Assembly (NCBI RefSeq): GCF_950295315.1
Contig: NC_080172.1
Location: 75,381,577-75,445,576, forward strand
Length of the DNA stretch: 64,000 bases
Source: Erinaceus europaeus
Taxonomy: Eukaryota > Chordata > Mammalia > Eulipotyphla > Erinaceidae
Reading direction: 5' to 3'
Position numbers and translations under genes: made by a program. Positions within the stretch are counted from its first letter, which is position 1. Every line of letters begins with the position of its first letter. A model generated the notes under the pieces. It saw only the letters and a program-made list of their open reading frames with translations. It was not told where the DNA came from and did no database searches. Shown piece by piece: positions 53,694 through 64,000 of the stretch.

Positions 53694-53806
53694 ATTGGGG
53701 GGGCAGCATAATGGTTATGCAAATAAATTCTCATACCTGAGGCTCCAAGTTCCCAGGTTCCGTCCCCCACAGAGCAAAGCAGTGCTCTGGTAAAAAGAAA
53801 TAAACA
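53694..53806 (+). mobile_element. SINE-C
   Basis: GGGCAGCATAATGGTTATGC head; GCAGTGCTCTGGTAAAAAGA end. Confidence 0.83.
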
Positions 53807-53867
53807 ATTTATTATAAATTATATGTTCAAAATGGTATAACTGAAGTATGTACAATTTTTTAATAAT

Positions 53868-54088
53868 TTGTATTTATTTTCCCTTTTGTTGCCCTTGTTT
53901 TTATTGTTATTGTAGTTATTGATGTTATTGTTGTTGGATAGACAGAGAGAAATGGAGAGAGGAGGGGAAGATGGGGAGAGAAAAATAGACACCTGCAGAC
54001 CTGCTTCACCGCCTGTGAAGCGACTCCCCTGCTGGTCCTTGCGCTTCGTTCCACATGTGCTTAACCCTCTGCGCTACCACCTGACTCC
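53868..54088 (-). mobile_element. SINE-A with internal deletion and target-site duplication
   Basis: GAAGTATGTACAATTTTT on the left and GAAGTATATACAATTT on the right. Part of the tRNA/hairpin segment is missing around 54033. Confidence 0.9.
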
Positions 54089-54235
54089 CAGAAGTATATA
54101 CAATTTGAAGACTAATTTACTATTTTATTGTTGATAGGCACTCTCTATTTTTATGTGCGGTATAACGATCACAATTTTAATATTTTCAGGGGCAAAGTTA
54201 CTGAAGTTGATCTCAAATAAATGACCAAGAGTTTT

Positions 54236-54295
54236 TTTTTATATATATATTTATTTATTTTCCCCTTTGTTGCCCTTGTTGTTGTTTTTTAAATT
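54236..54295 (-). mobile_element. SINE-A tail sequence at the 3' end of the L1
   Basis: The minus strand reads AACAACAACAAGGGCAACAA, then AGGGGAAAATAAATAAATAT, identical in type to SINE-A tails. It lies between the L1 3' UTR and the target-site duplication. Confidence 0.75.
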
Positions 54296-54525
54296 TATTT
54301 CGTTATTGTGGAATTAATGTTTTACATTCAACAGTAAATACAATAATTTGTACATGCATAACATTCCCCAGTTTTCTATTTAACAATACAACCCCCACTA
54401 TGTCATTTATCATCCTTCATGGACCTGTATTCTCCCCACCCACCCACCCCAGAGTCTTTTACTTTGGTGCAATATGCCAATTCCATTTCAGGTTCTACTT
54501 GTGTTTTCTTTTCTGGTCTTGTTTT

Positions 54526-57500
54526 TCAACTTCTGCGTGAGAGTGAGATCATCCCATATTCATCCTTCTGTTTCTGACTTATTTCACTCAACATGATTTT
54601 TTCAAGGTCCATCCAAGATCGGCTGAAAACGGTGAAGTCACCATTTTTTACAACTAAGTAGTATTCCATTGTGTATATATACCACAACTTGCTCAGCCAC
54701 TCATCTGTTGTTGGACACCTGGGTTGCTTCCAGGATTTGGCTATTACAAATTGTGCTGCCAAGAACATATGTGTACACAGATCTTTTTGGATGGATGTGT
54801 TGGGTTCCTTAGGATATATCCCCAGGAGAGGAATTTCAGGGTCATAGGGTAGGTCCATTTCTAGCCTTCTGAGAGTTCTCCAGACTGTTCTCCACAGAGG
54901 TTGGACCAATTTACATTCCCACCAGCAGTGCAGGAGGGTTCCTTTGACCCCACACCCTCTCCAACACTTGCTGCTGTTACCTTTTCTGATGTCTGACATT
55001 CTCACAGGAGTGAAGTGATATCTCATTGTCGTCTTGATTTGCATTTCTCTCACAATCAGAGACATGGAGCATTTTTTCATGTGTTTCTCAGCCTTTTGGA
55101 TTTCTTCTGTGGTGAATATTCCTCCCCCCATTTTTGGATGGGGTTATTTGTTGTCTTGTTGTTGAGTCTGGCAAACTCTTTATATATGTTGGTTATTAAA
55201 CTCTTATCTGATGTATGGCATGTAAAGATCTTCTCCCATTCTGTGAGGGGTCTCTTGGTTTGGGTAGTGGTTTCTTTTGCTGTGAAGAAGCTTTTTAATT
55301 TGATGTAGTCCCATAGGTTTATCCTTGCCTTAGTCTTCTTTGTAATTGGATTCGTTTCCTTGAAGATGTCTTTAAAATGTATGTGGAAAAGAGTTCTGCC
55401 AATATTTTCCTCTAAGTATCTGATAGTTTGTGGTCTAACATCCAAGTCCTTGATCCACTTGGAATTTACTTTTGTATTTGGTGAAATACAGTGGTTCAGT
55501 TTCATTCTTCTGCATGTTTCAACCCATTGTTTCCAACACCATTTGTTGAAGAGACTCTGCTTTCCGCATTGAATAGTCTGGGCCCCTTTGTCAAAGATTA
55601 GATGTCCATAGGTGTGGGGCCTCATTTCTGGGCTCTCCATTCTATTCCACTGGTCAGTGTGTCTGTTCATGTTCCAGTACCAAGCAGTTTTGATGACAAT
55701 AGCCCTATAATACAGTTTGAGATCTGGGAGTGTGATGCCTCCGGTTCTGTTCTTTTTTCTCAAGATTGTTTTGGCAATTCTAGGTCTTTTCTGGTTCCAG
55801 ATAAACATTAGTAGCATTTTTTCTATTCTCCTAAAAATGTGCTTGGGATCTTGATGGGGATAGCATTAAATTTGTAGATGGCTCTGGGTAATATATTCAT
55901 TTTGATGATGTTAATTCTTCCAACCCATGAACATGGAATATCTTTCCACTTCTTTTTGTCTTTTTCAATTTCTTTGAGTAGAGACTCATAATTTTCAGTA
56001 TACAAGTCTTTCACTTCTTTGGTTAGGTTTACTCCTAGATATTTTCTTGTTTTTGTTGCTATAGAAAAAGGAACTGATTTCTGGATCTCAATTTCTTCTA
56101 ACTTAGTGTTTGCATAGAGGAATGCCACTGACTTTTGAATGTTAATTTTATAGCCTGACACATTACTGTATTGCCTGATGATTTCCAAAAGCTTCTTGCT
56201 GGATTCCTTAGGTTTTTCCATGTATACTATCTTGTCATCTGCAAATAAGGAAAGTTTGACTTCTTCTCTTCCAATCTGTATGCCTTTAATTCCTTGCTCC
56301 TGCCTGACTGCTATGGCAAGAACTTCCAACACTATGTTGAATAGTAATGGTGATAGTGGGCAGCCCTGTCTAGTATCTGATCTGAGGGGAAATGCTTCCA
56401 GTTTTTCACCATTGAGTATGATGTTGGCTGTAGGTTTGCTATATATAGACTCCACTATCTTGAGGAATTTTCCATCTCTTCCCATTTTTTGTAGTGTTTT
56501 GATCATAAAGGGATGTTGGATTTTGTCAAAGGCTTTCTCTGCATCTATTGATATGACCATGTGGTTTTTGGTCTTGCTTTTGTTGATGTGGTGGATCACA
56601 TTGATTGATTTACGTATATTAAACCAACCTTGCATGCCTGGGATAAACCCCACTTGGTCATGATGAACAATCTTTTTGATATACTGCTGTGTCCGGTTGG
56701 CTAGAATTTTGTTCAATATTTTCACATCTATGTTCATCAGAGATATTGGTCTGTAGTTTTCTTTTTTGGTTGTGTCCCTGTCTGCTTTTGGTATCAGGGT
56801 GATGTTGGCTTCATAGAAGCTGGCAGGGAGTATTCCAGTGTCTTCAATTTTCTGGAAGACTTTTAAAAGTAGAGGTATTAGTTCTTCTTTGAAAGTTTTG
56901 TAGAATTCATTTGTAAAACCATCTGGTCCAGGACTTTTATTTTTGGGAAGATTTTTGATAACTGTTTCAATTTCATTAGCTGTGATGGGCCTGTTCATGT
57001 TATTCACTTCCTCTTTACTTAGTTTTGGAAGTTGGTAGGTATCTAGGAATCATTCATTTCTTCCAGGTTCTCTAGCTTGGTGGCATATAGTTGTTCATAG
57101 AAGCCTCGCATGATATGTTGAATTTCTGCAGTGTCTGTTGTGATATCTCCTCTTTCATTTACTATCCGATTTATTTGGGTCTTCTCCCTTTTTTGTTTTG
57201 TGAGTCTGGCTAAAGGTTTGTCAATTTTGTTTACTCTTTCGAAGAACCAACATTTACTTTCGTTGATCTTTTGTATGGTTTTCCTATTCTCAATGTTATT
57301 TATTTCTGCCCTAACTTTAGTGATTTCTGTCCTTCTGGTTGCTTTAGGATTCCTTTGTTGTTCTTCTTCTAGGTCTTTAAGATGTGCAATCAGGCTGTTT
57401 ATTTGTGCCTTTTCTTGTTTCCTAATGTGTGCTTGTATAGCTATGAACTTCCCTCTTAGGACTGCTTTAGCTGTGTCCCAAATATTTTGATAGCTTCTGT

Positions 57501-58338
57501 CTTCATTTTCATTGAACTCTCAAAACATTTTGATTTCTTCCTTGATTTCCTCTTTGACCTAGAAGTTGTTAAGAAGTGTACTGTTGAGCTTCCACGTTTT
57601 GGGACTGTTACTAATCTTTTGTTGATTGTTAAGTGTTAGTTTAATTCCACTGTGGTCTGAGAAGATGCTTGGGATGATTTCAGTGCTCTTGAATTGGCTG
57701 ATGCTGTCTTTGTGGCCTAACATATGGTCTATCCTTGAGAATGATCCATGTGGATTTGAGTAAAATGTGTATTCCAGTTTCTTGGGATGAATGACTCTGA
57801 AAATGTCCAATAGTTCTAGTTTATCTATCTCTTCATTTAGCTCCCTTATGTCTTTACTGATTTTCTTCCTGGATGATCTGTCAAGTTGAGATAGTGGGGT
57901 GTTGAAGTCCCCTACTATGATTGTGTTACTGTTAATATATTGCTGTAGCTCTTTCAGTAGAAGTTTGATGTATTTAGATGGCTTCTCATTGGGTGCGTAG
58001 ATATTAATAATTGTTAAGTCCTCTTGATTGACTGATCCTCTGAGCATTAAGTAGTGTCCATTCCTATCTTTTTTAATCTTATCTATTTTAAAGTCTATCA
58101 TGTCAGATATGAGAATAGCTGTTCCTGCCCTTTTTTGTGGGCCATTGGCTTGTATGATAGTTTTCCATCCTTTCACTTTAAGTCTGTGTTTGTCTTGTTG
58201 AGTTAGGTGAGTTTCCTGTAGACAACATATTGTTGGGTTGTGTTTTCTGATCCATCTTCCTACTCTGTGTCTTTTAATAGGTGAATTCAGGCCATTGACA
58301 TTTATTGATATCAAAGATTGAAGATATTTTAACGCCAT
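54526..58338 (-). pseudogene. L1 ORF2 (endonuclease/reverse transcriptase), broken
   Basis: About 1,270 codons, the usual L1 ORF2 length. Order: an APE-type endonuclease from the start (NVNGLN, LQETH, GDFN and SDHSG motifs visible, open for 259 codons); a linker with in-frame stops at 57559-57561 and 57520-57522 and a frameshift near 57050; a reverse transcriptase segment open for 394 codons (57007-55823) that keeps the FADD active-site motif; a frameshift near 55830; a further segment to 55077; another frameshift near 55100-55130; and the C-terminal cysteine-rich motif (CWRGCG, then HCWWEC). Confidence 0.95.
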
Positions 58339-58394
58339 TCTCGTAGAGTTTTAGAGTGTTTTGATATATGTCCTATTTGTGGTGGTCTGACTGT

Positions 58395-59368
58395 TTATAG
58401 GAGACCTTTCAGAACTTCTTTCAGGGCAGGCTTGGTGATGGTTGCTTCCTTCAACTGTTGCTTGTCTGAGAAGGTTTTGATGCTTCCATCTAGTCTGAAT
58501 GACAGTCTAGCAGGATATAGTATTCTTGGCTGAAAGCCTTTCTCATTGAGCACTCGATAGATATCTTGCTATTCTCTTCTGGCCTGTAGTGTTTGTATGG
58601 AGAAGTCTGCTGCTAATCTTAGGGGTTTTCCTTTGTAGGTGACTCTTTGTTTTTCTCTTGCAGCCTTGAGGATCCTTTCTTTATCCTTATTCCTTTCCAT
58701 TCTAAGTATGACATGTCTTGGTGTCTTTAGGTCTGGGTTAATTCTGTTTGGGACCCTCTGGGCTTCTTGAATCTTTATGTCTTTGGTGTTGTCTAGACTA
58801 GAGAAATTTTCAGCTATTATGGCCTGGAGAATGCTTTCTTCCTCTCCTTCTCTTTCTTCCTCTGGTAAGCCAATAATGCGTATATTGTTTCTTTTAAAGT
58901 CATCCCATAGGACTCTGTTGTTGTTTTCAGCATCTCTTAATCTCTTTATGAGATGTCTTACTTCTTTTTTAGTTGTCTCTAATTCGTCCTCAATCTTGCT
59001 AATTCTGTCTTCAGCCTCATTGATTCTATTCTCTCTGCCTCCACTGTTTTCTGGAGTTCATCTATTTTGTTGCCCTGTTCTGATACTGTTTTAGCTTGTT
59101 CAGCTAGTTGCCTTCTTAGCTCAGCGATTTCAGCTTTCAGCTCTCTAATAACCATGAGATAATTAGAATTTTCTTCCATATTCTCATTTGTTGTTCCTGC
59201 ATTTCTGATTACAATTTTTTCAAATTCTTTACTCACTCCTGTGATTTATTTCCTTAGCTAATGTTTGGATGTTGAACTCGTTGTTTTGTGCTTCACCCTC
59301 TGGAGGACTTTTAGCTGGACTCTTGTCCTGTTCGAGTCTCCAATATTTTTTCTTGTTGTTTTAACCAT
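58395..59368 (-). pseudogene. L1 ORF1 (RNA-binding chaperone), broken
   Basis: About 324 codons from ATG at 59368 to TAA at 58395. The N-terminal part shows a coiled coil (RELKAEIAELRRQLAEQAKT). The later part has the RNA-binding region (RIIGLPEE, YKGKPLRLAADFS) and a basic C-terminal domain. At least two frameshifts (near 59330 and 59030), an in-frame stop just before 59236, and a Trp-to-stop change at 58569-58571 inactivate it. Confidence 0.9.
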
Positions 59369-60214
59369 TTTATATATTATGTTATGAGTTCCCTTTATCA
59401 GTACTTTTAAAATTATTGATTACTATTGCCTGGATTGACTTGTGTCTAAGTAATTTAATTAAAGGGTTTACCGTGGTGGAAGTTAACAGTTTTTTCAATC
59501 CCTGAGTTGGAGCTCAGTGGTGTAAAAGCTTCTTTTTTCTTCTTCCCTGTAGGCTATGGGAGCCTGAGGGCTTTTAAACTATCAGTAGGCTTCTTAGCTT
59601 AATCACTGACTTCTGACCAAGAGATAAAGCAGGGTGTGGCAGAGATAATCCAGTGGTTATGCAAAGAGACTTTCACAGCCCCTCAGCTATGCCACCAAGG
59701 TATAGGTCTTCTCCTGAGTTTCCCGGTTAGATCTCTGTCCCCTGGTGTCCCTCCCTGTTGCTGCTCCAGATTCTGAGGGTAGTAGCAATGGAGACTCAGA
59801 GTTGCACTTGGTGAGTCTCTGGGGAGTCCTTTCCTCCCTTCAGCTGTCCCCTTGTTGTGGAGCAGACTGGAGGTGGTGTCTCCACTGATATACTGTTGAA
59901 CTGTTAGCAGTCACTTAATCTCTCCTTAGGCCCCTCTCTCCTCTCTGTCACCAGCCATGCGTGTTTGTACTCACATGGGTGATTTACTGGGTTCCTGTGG
60001 TCATTCTAGTCCTGTCTTGTTTCGGTCCGGGTGGTCTCCTTTGGTATTCCTAGTTGATCCGGGAGAGGAGATGAGAGGAGAGGAGAGGAGAGGAGAGGAG
60101 AGGAGAGGAGAGGAGAGGAGAGGAGAGGAGAGGAGAGGAGAGGAGAGGAGAGGAGAGGAGAGGAGAGGAGAGAAAGCGATCTGCTGCTCGTAGCTCCACC
60201 TCCGGAAGTTGAAT
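59369..60214 (-). other. L1 5' UTR
   Basis: About 850 bp upstream of ORF1, more GC-rich than the ORFs, ending at the target-site duplication. It contains the pentanucleotide array described separately. Confidence 0.75.
60063..60172. repeat. AGAGG pentanucleotide array
   Basis: About 20 head-to-tail AGAGG units, almost perfect, inside the L1 5' UTR close to its 5' end. On the L1 strand it reads as a CCTCT array. Confidence 0.95.
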
Positions 60215-60500
60215 CCAAGAGTTTTATTGTTGGGTTTTAGCATACACAATTTTATTGGACAACACAAGAGTTTTTTCAAAGTGAAAAATCTTTTCTAAGC
60301 TGTATTTGTATATGTATAGGTCTACCACCAGTAGTAGAGGATACTGATTATCCCACATCTTTTCATTATCAATCCTTAAATATCTTAATTCATTTTGAGT
60401 TCCTTATGTCATTTTATTTTATAATTTCTCTCACTACCATTAATTACATGCAATGCTTAATGACATTGACCAAAATAGCTTATTCTTTATGATTTTTCAG

Positions 60501-60659
60501 ATGTCTTTTTCATTTGCCTCCCTGGATCAGGAGATCAAAAATCTTCGAGAGAAGCTTAGTAAACTAAGGCAACAGAATGCTTGCTTGGTCTCACAGAATC
60601 ATTCTCTAATGACTAAAATAGAATCTATCCACTTTGAATTAACACAGTCAAGAGCAAAA
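60501..60659 (+). CDS. CCDC18: CCDC18 coding exon (coiled coil starts)
   Basis: Reads [20 protein letters not shown] to ELTQSRAK. Acceptor TTTTTCAG, donor GTATGT, 53 codons, phase 0 at both ends. The methionine at the start is internal, not the initiator. Confidence 0.94.
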
Positions 60660-61025
60660 GTATGTTTCTTGAAGTGGTAACTATACAAATAGTAAAATAA
60701 GATACTTTAAAACGTGTAATTGTAAAATTATTTGTAGTGCGTAATGTGCATGTGATTATTTTAGTGTCAATTTGTTATGGAATCAGTTTTAGATGACTTT
60801 GATATCTGAAAATTAGGGCAACTTGTATACTGTATGTATTTAAATAAGATGTGATTTTATTTCTTGTACAAAGGAAATAAAAAACTTATTTTCCTATTAA
60901 TATATTTTTATTGTTGAAAATTTTAAAAATAGACATGAAAAGGAAAGTCACCTGTTTCTACCATCTAGAAGGCTACCTTACTGATTTATTTCCTTACTGA
61001 TTTGTTGCAAAAATGAAGCCTTTCC

Positions 61026-61138
61026 TGGGGGCTAGGCAGTGGCACACCCAGTGAGCACCTACCATGTGCAAGGACCTGGAATCAGCCCCAGCTTCCCACT
61101 TGCAAGTGTGCAGGTGTCTTTTTCCCTCCCTCTCTCCT
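61026..61138 (+). mobile_element. SINE-B, internally deleted
   Basis: GGGGCTAGGCAGTGGCACAC head, AGCCCCAGCTTCCCACTTGC; most of the hairpin is missing. Confidence 0.75.
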
Positions 61139-61235
61139 TTTTTTTAAAGATTATTTAAATATTTATTTTATTAGAGATAGAGGCCAGCTCTGATTTACGG
61201 TAGTACTGGGGATTGAAGTTTAAATCTTCCCAGAT
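61139..61235 (-). mobile_element. SINE-C variant fragment
   Basis: GCCAGCTCTGATTTACGGTA and GGGGATTGAAGTTT. Confidence 0.6.
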
Positions 61236-61517
61236 GATATCAGAAGTGATTTTATCCCCCTCCCCCCACAAATAGCTGATCAGTTATTTTGGTGTATGAA
61301 GTAGAGGGCAATGAGAGGAACTTATATGCTGAGACTGATTTATAATACTGATAATACTGATCAAAGGAATAGTTAGGATAAACTTTACATTTGAACAATG
61401 ATTGGAAAATGTTATTGAACTTTCTCATCAGGTAGTAAAAGAAACTAAGGACCAAATAGATTGATTTGTTTTCTGAAAAGAAGTGGCTCTAATTTTTGTC
61501 TGGTTGTTTGATTTCAG

Positions 61518-61624
61518 ATTTCTATGCTTGAATCTGTTCAACAACAGGCAGCCAATGTGCCAATCTTAGAAGAACAAATTATAAATTTGGAAGCAGAAGT
61601 TTCAGCCCAAGATAAAGTTTTGAG
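61518..61624 (+). CDS. CCDC18: CCDC18 coding exon
   Basis: Reads [20 protein letters not shown] to SAQDKVL. Acceptor GATTTCAG, donor GTAAAT, ending two bases into an Arg codon. Confidence 0.94.
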
Positions 61625-62314
61625 GTAAATATACTATTTATATTTAAAAAATTTTATTTCTTCTGTGTTTTATAATGTCTCACTATATCTTGACTCCCAA
61701 CCCTGTAGTGATCCATAGACTGTCCTATAGCTTGTTGGGTCTGCTTTGGTCTGTTGTAATTAATTGTGACCATAGCACATATAAAGTATGTTTAGGCTAA
61801 ATAAAGACTAAATCTCCACTCAGAGCTAATTTATATGTTATTATTAAATATGAACTAGTTTATCTGCCCTTCCTAGCAATATAAATTCTATTTTCTATTG
61901 GAAATTCCAAACATAAAATATGTTTTATCTTTTTCTTCTTCATTTAGCATGCTAGAGAGTACATTATTCTACTTTAAGTGATAAAGTATAATTTTAGGAC
62001 CAATATTATTAGTACTTCATGTCCTAGTCAAACTTGATAAATCATGAGCTCTGGGATGTATGATCTAGAAGTCTATATTTTAATAGTCCTGTAGATAATT
62101 CAAATCATGCTGAAGGTTCTTTCATCACCATTAAAGCTTTAAATTTTTCTTTGAAATATATAATTTTTTCAACACTTTGCCCTTTTTCACTTTCTTATTA
62201 AATATTTGTCTCTCTAAACTCAGTGCTTATAACTAATAAGTTTCTAAAATTAAACTATTCATGGAATAATCTCCTTAATAGACTTTTAAAAATGTTATTT
62301 ATTATATTTTGTAG
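61625..62314 (+). other. CCDC18: CCDC18 intron, no repeats seen
   Basis: A 690-bp AT-rich intron ending TTTTGTAG. Confidence 0.7.
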
Positions 62315-62443
62315 GGAGGCAGAAGACAAGTTAGAGCAGAGTCAGAAAATGGTGATTGAAAAAGAACAGAGTTTACAAAAATCCCAAGAGGAATGTATAA
62401 AATTGAAGGTGGACTTACTTGAGCAAAGTAAACAAGGAAAAAG
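62315..62443 (+). CDS. CCDC18: CCDC18 coding exon (last in window)
   Basis: It completes Arg192, then reads [20 protein letters not shown] to LLEQSKQGK. Donor AG/GTATTT. Coiled coil throughout. The gene continues beyond 64000. Confidence 0.94.
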
Positions 62444-62534
62444 GTATTTTCTTTTGTTCTTTTTTTTTTTTTTTTTAGAAAAGCAAATAATTGTTCTTTT
62501 AGGGGAAAATATATTATCTGTTTAAAAGTCAGCG

Positions 62535-62712
62535 TAACTGTGTTCCTCTTTCTAATATGGTGCCAGAGATTAACCCAGGGTTTCATGCAAATTGGTGAGC
62601 TATCTCCCTACTTGTGGAGTTCTCTTCACTACTGCATGTGGTGTTGGAGATCCTAGAGTCAGTTATATAAAGTGAATATAAAGCTCTACTGCTGAACCAT
62701 TTCCTCAGTCTT
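62535..62712 (-). mobile_element. SINE-E-like, degraded
   Basis: GATTAACCCAGGGTTTCATG and GGTGAGCTATCTCCCTAC; then CTGCTGAACCATTTCCTCAG. Confidence 0.5.
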
Positions 62713-62724
62713 TTAGCTAATTAA

Positions 62725-62872
62725 AAAAAAAAAAAAATCATTCATGAGAAAGATAGGAGAGAGAGAGAGAAAGAACCAGACATCACTCTGGTACACGTGC
62801 TACTGGGGATTGAACTCAGGACCTTATTCTTGAGAGTTCAGTGCTTATCCACTATGCTACCTCCCAGACCAC
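62725..62872 (-). mobile_element. SINE-D with target-site duplication
   Basis: TTTTAGCTAATT on both sides. ATTCATGAGAAAGATAGGAG to CCACTATGCTACCTCCCAGA. Confidence 0.9.
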
Positions 62873-62883
62873 TTTTAGCTAAT

Positions 62884-63096
62884 TTTTTTCCCATTATCTT
62901 TATTTATTTATTGGATAGAGACAACCAGAAATCGAGAGGGAAGGATGGGATAAGAGGAAGAGAGACAGAGAGACACCTGCAACACTGCTTCACCACGTGT
63001 GAAGCTTCCCCCTGCAGGTGGAGACCAGGGACTTGAACCCGGGTTATTGCACATTGTAATATGTGTGCTCAACCAGGTGTGCCACAACCCGGCCCC
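62884..63096 (-). mobile_element. SINE-B
   Basis: ATTATCTTTATTTATTTATT to CCAGGTGTGCCACAACCCGG; intact hairpin. Confidence 0.92.
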
Positions 63097-63250
63097 AGCT
63101 AAAGTTTTGTGTGAAGATTTTCAGAAATTTGGCAATAGCATAATAATCCTCTCCTCCCCTTCCACTTTCCCTCTCCCATCCCACCTCTCGTCCATTTAAA
63201 ATTTTTTCCATCAGGGTCCAAATGCTGGCTCACTGCTAGAGAACACATAT

Positions 63251-63395
63251 TGTGGGCTAGGTAGATAATATAATGATTATGCAAAGAGACTTTCATGTCA
63301 GAGGCTCCAAAGTTCCAGGTTCAATTCTTCTCACCACTGTAAGTCAGAGCTGAGCTGTGCTCTGGTAAGAAATAAATAAATAAAATAAAATAAAC
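63251..63395 (+). mobile_element. SINE-C
   Basis: GCTAGGTAGATAATATAATG head; GTGCTCTGGTAAGAAATAAA end with AAAATAAAATAAA tail. Confidence 0.85.
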
Positions 63396-63411
63396 AAGCA
63401 AACAAAAAAAC

Positions 63412-63661
63412 ATTTTGCCAATCATCAGGATGTGGGTTCAAATCCCAGGGTCCCCTCTGTGGAGAGGGGAGGGGGTGCGAGCTTCACCAATAGTGAAGCA
63501 GTGTTACAGTTGTCTTTCCTTCTCGCTGTCTCCTTCCTGTCTATATCTCTGTCTCTCACTTTTTTCTATTGAAAAAAAAAAAAAGATGACTGCTGGGAAT
63601 AATGGAGTCATGCAAACACTCAGCACCAGTGATAACCTAGCCAGCAAAAGAAAAAAAAAAA
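63412..63661 (+). mobile_element. SINE B/A hybrid with 3' module
   Basis: Starts in the tRNA half (GGATGTGGGTTCAAATCCCA), hairpin GCTTCACCAATAGTGAAGC, an A-run, then a diverged module with GACTGCTGGGAATAATGGAG and CAGTGATAACC. Confidence 0.8.
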
Positions 63662-63728
63662 TCCCTTTTTTTCCACTACTTATTTTATTTATTTTTTACA
63701 AAGTCAGAACCTTATACATGCATGATTT

Positions 63729-63872
63729 TACTTCTCCCAGGTGAACTTTTTCATTCAGATAGAATGAAATGAAAGGAGACAGAAATGAATGAAATGACTG
63801 TACTTCTCCCAGGTGAACTTTTTCATTCAGATAGAATGAAATGAATGGAGACAGAAAGAAATGAATGGAGCT
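63729..63872. repeat. 72-bp tandem duplication
   Basis: TACTTCTCCCAGGTGAACTT begins at 63729 and again at 63801. The two 72-bp units differ at only a few positions, so the duplication is recent. Confidence 0.9.
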
Positions 63873-64000
63873 GTTCCTAGTGCTGGGACTCAAACCTGGG
63901 CTACATGGATGGCAAGTTATATGCCCTATCCAGTGATCTACCTCATCAACCTCACCACCAAAATTTTCATGTGTGAATTTTATGTTAGTAGCATTCTACA

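Larger units (their letters stand above)
54236..60214 (-). mobile_element. L1 retrotransposon, nearly full length, inactive
   Basis: About 6 kb with 5' UTR, ORF1, ORF2 and a 3' UTR, all on the minus strand and antisense to CCDC18. CCAAGAGTTTT at 54225-54235 and 60215-60225 is the target-site duplication. Both ORFs carry stops and frameshifts, so it cannot move by itself. It still reads clearly as L1 by eye, so it looks far younger than the L1 near 20900-22590. Confidence 0.95.
46743..60500 (+). other. CCDC18: CCDC18 intron enlarged by repeats
   Basis: A 13.8-kb intron; the exons on both sides join in phase 0. It holds about 20 SINE copies, a possible solo LTR and a 6-kb L1. I saw no further exon in it. 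Confidence 0.8.
60660..61517 (+). other. CCDC18: CCDC18 intron
   Basis: Unassigned DNA apart from two SINE pieces at 61026-61235. Confidence 0.6.
40700..64000 (+). other. CCDC18: CCDC18 gene, 5' part
   Basis: CCDC18 is a large coiled-coil protein reported with centriolar satellites; the last point is from memory. Five coding exons on the plus strand (45494-45627, 46568-46742, 60501-60659, 61518-61624, 62315-62443) join in frame to 234 codons and two bases. The gene continues past the window. The N-terminus is acidic and serine-rich ([20 protein letters not shown]). Heptad-like coiled coil starts around residue 110 ([20 protein letters not shown]). A non-coding first exon is expected in the CpG island; a GTG/GTGAGC donor at 40929/40930 is one candidate. 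Confidence 0.93.

Noticed and set aside
55015..57490. Plus-strand open frames within the L1
   Set aside because: They are antisense shadows of ORF2; all recognisable protein similarity is on the minus strand.
57559..58338. A functional endonuclease gene
   Set aside because: The endonuclease part of L1 ORF2 is open, but it is only the N-terminal piece of a broken ORF2; independent expression is not supported.
60453..60500. An upstream start codon for the CCDC18 exon at 60501
   Set aside because: The frame upstream of 60501 is intronic; a strong TTTTTCAG acceptor lies at 60500 and the preceding exon joins in phase.

Overview
The window is mammalian nuclear DNA. It carries parts of three conserved genes in the order MTF2 (+), TMED5 (-), CCDC18 (+), which is the order I know from human chromosome 1p22. 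The genes were recognised from exon translations and from matching splice phases. The interspersed repeats are mostly tRNA-derived SINEs of a kind I associate with hedgehogs (Erinaceidae, for example Erinaceus europaeus). The species call is an inference from repeat style. The gene calls are much firmer.

Layout. 1-6760: last introns, last four coding exons and 3' UTR of MTF2 (a Polycomb-like PRC2 accessory factor). 6760-24250: convergent intergenic DNA filled with SINEs, a minus-strand copy of a repeat called X here, an endogenous retrovirus remnant with one LTR, and an ancient minus-strand L1. 24250-40300: the complete TMED5 gene in four coding exons (229 codons, a p24/GOLD cargo receptor), with a long 3' UTR. 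Its introns hold an L1 3' fragment and two X copies. 39840-41030: a CpG island that looks like a shared divergent promoter for TMED5 and CCDC18. 40700-64000: the 5' part of CCDC18 (a coiled-coil protein) with five coding exons. Its third intron in this window (46743-60500) is swollen by a nearly full-length but broken L1 (54236-60214, minus). The three genes have no evident functional link beyond neighbourhood; TMED5 and CCDC18 probably share promoter elements.

SINE labels used below, each defined by its head. SINE-A starts GGGAGTCGGGCGGTAGCGCA and has a CAA-rich tail ending near AACAAAAGGGAATAAAT. 'A-long' adds a 60-bp 3' module bounded by CCTCCAGG and CCTGGAGG. SINE-B starts GGCTGGGTGGTGGCACACCT and ends CTATCCAATAAATAAAGATA. 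SINE-C contains GATAGCATAATGGTTATGCA. SINE-D contains GCAGTGGATAAAGCATTGGA. SINE-E contains a head like AGCTCACTTGGATAGTGTGC. All have tRNA-like 5' halves with B-box-like GGTTCRANYCC. More than 100 copies or fragments are present.

I found no new gene system. The observations most worth following are structural: a two-tier hairpin shared by SINE-A and SINE-B, a separate stem-loop 3' module shared by several SINE types, a possible L1/SINE chimeric insertion, tail-to-tail SINE pairs, and an L1 with a pentanucleotide array in its 5' UTR. Coordinates of repeat edges are by eye and can be off by about 10-20 bases.
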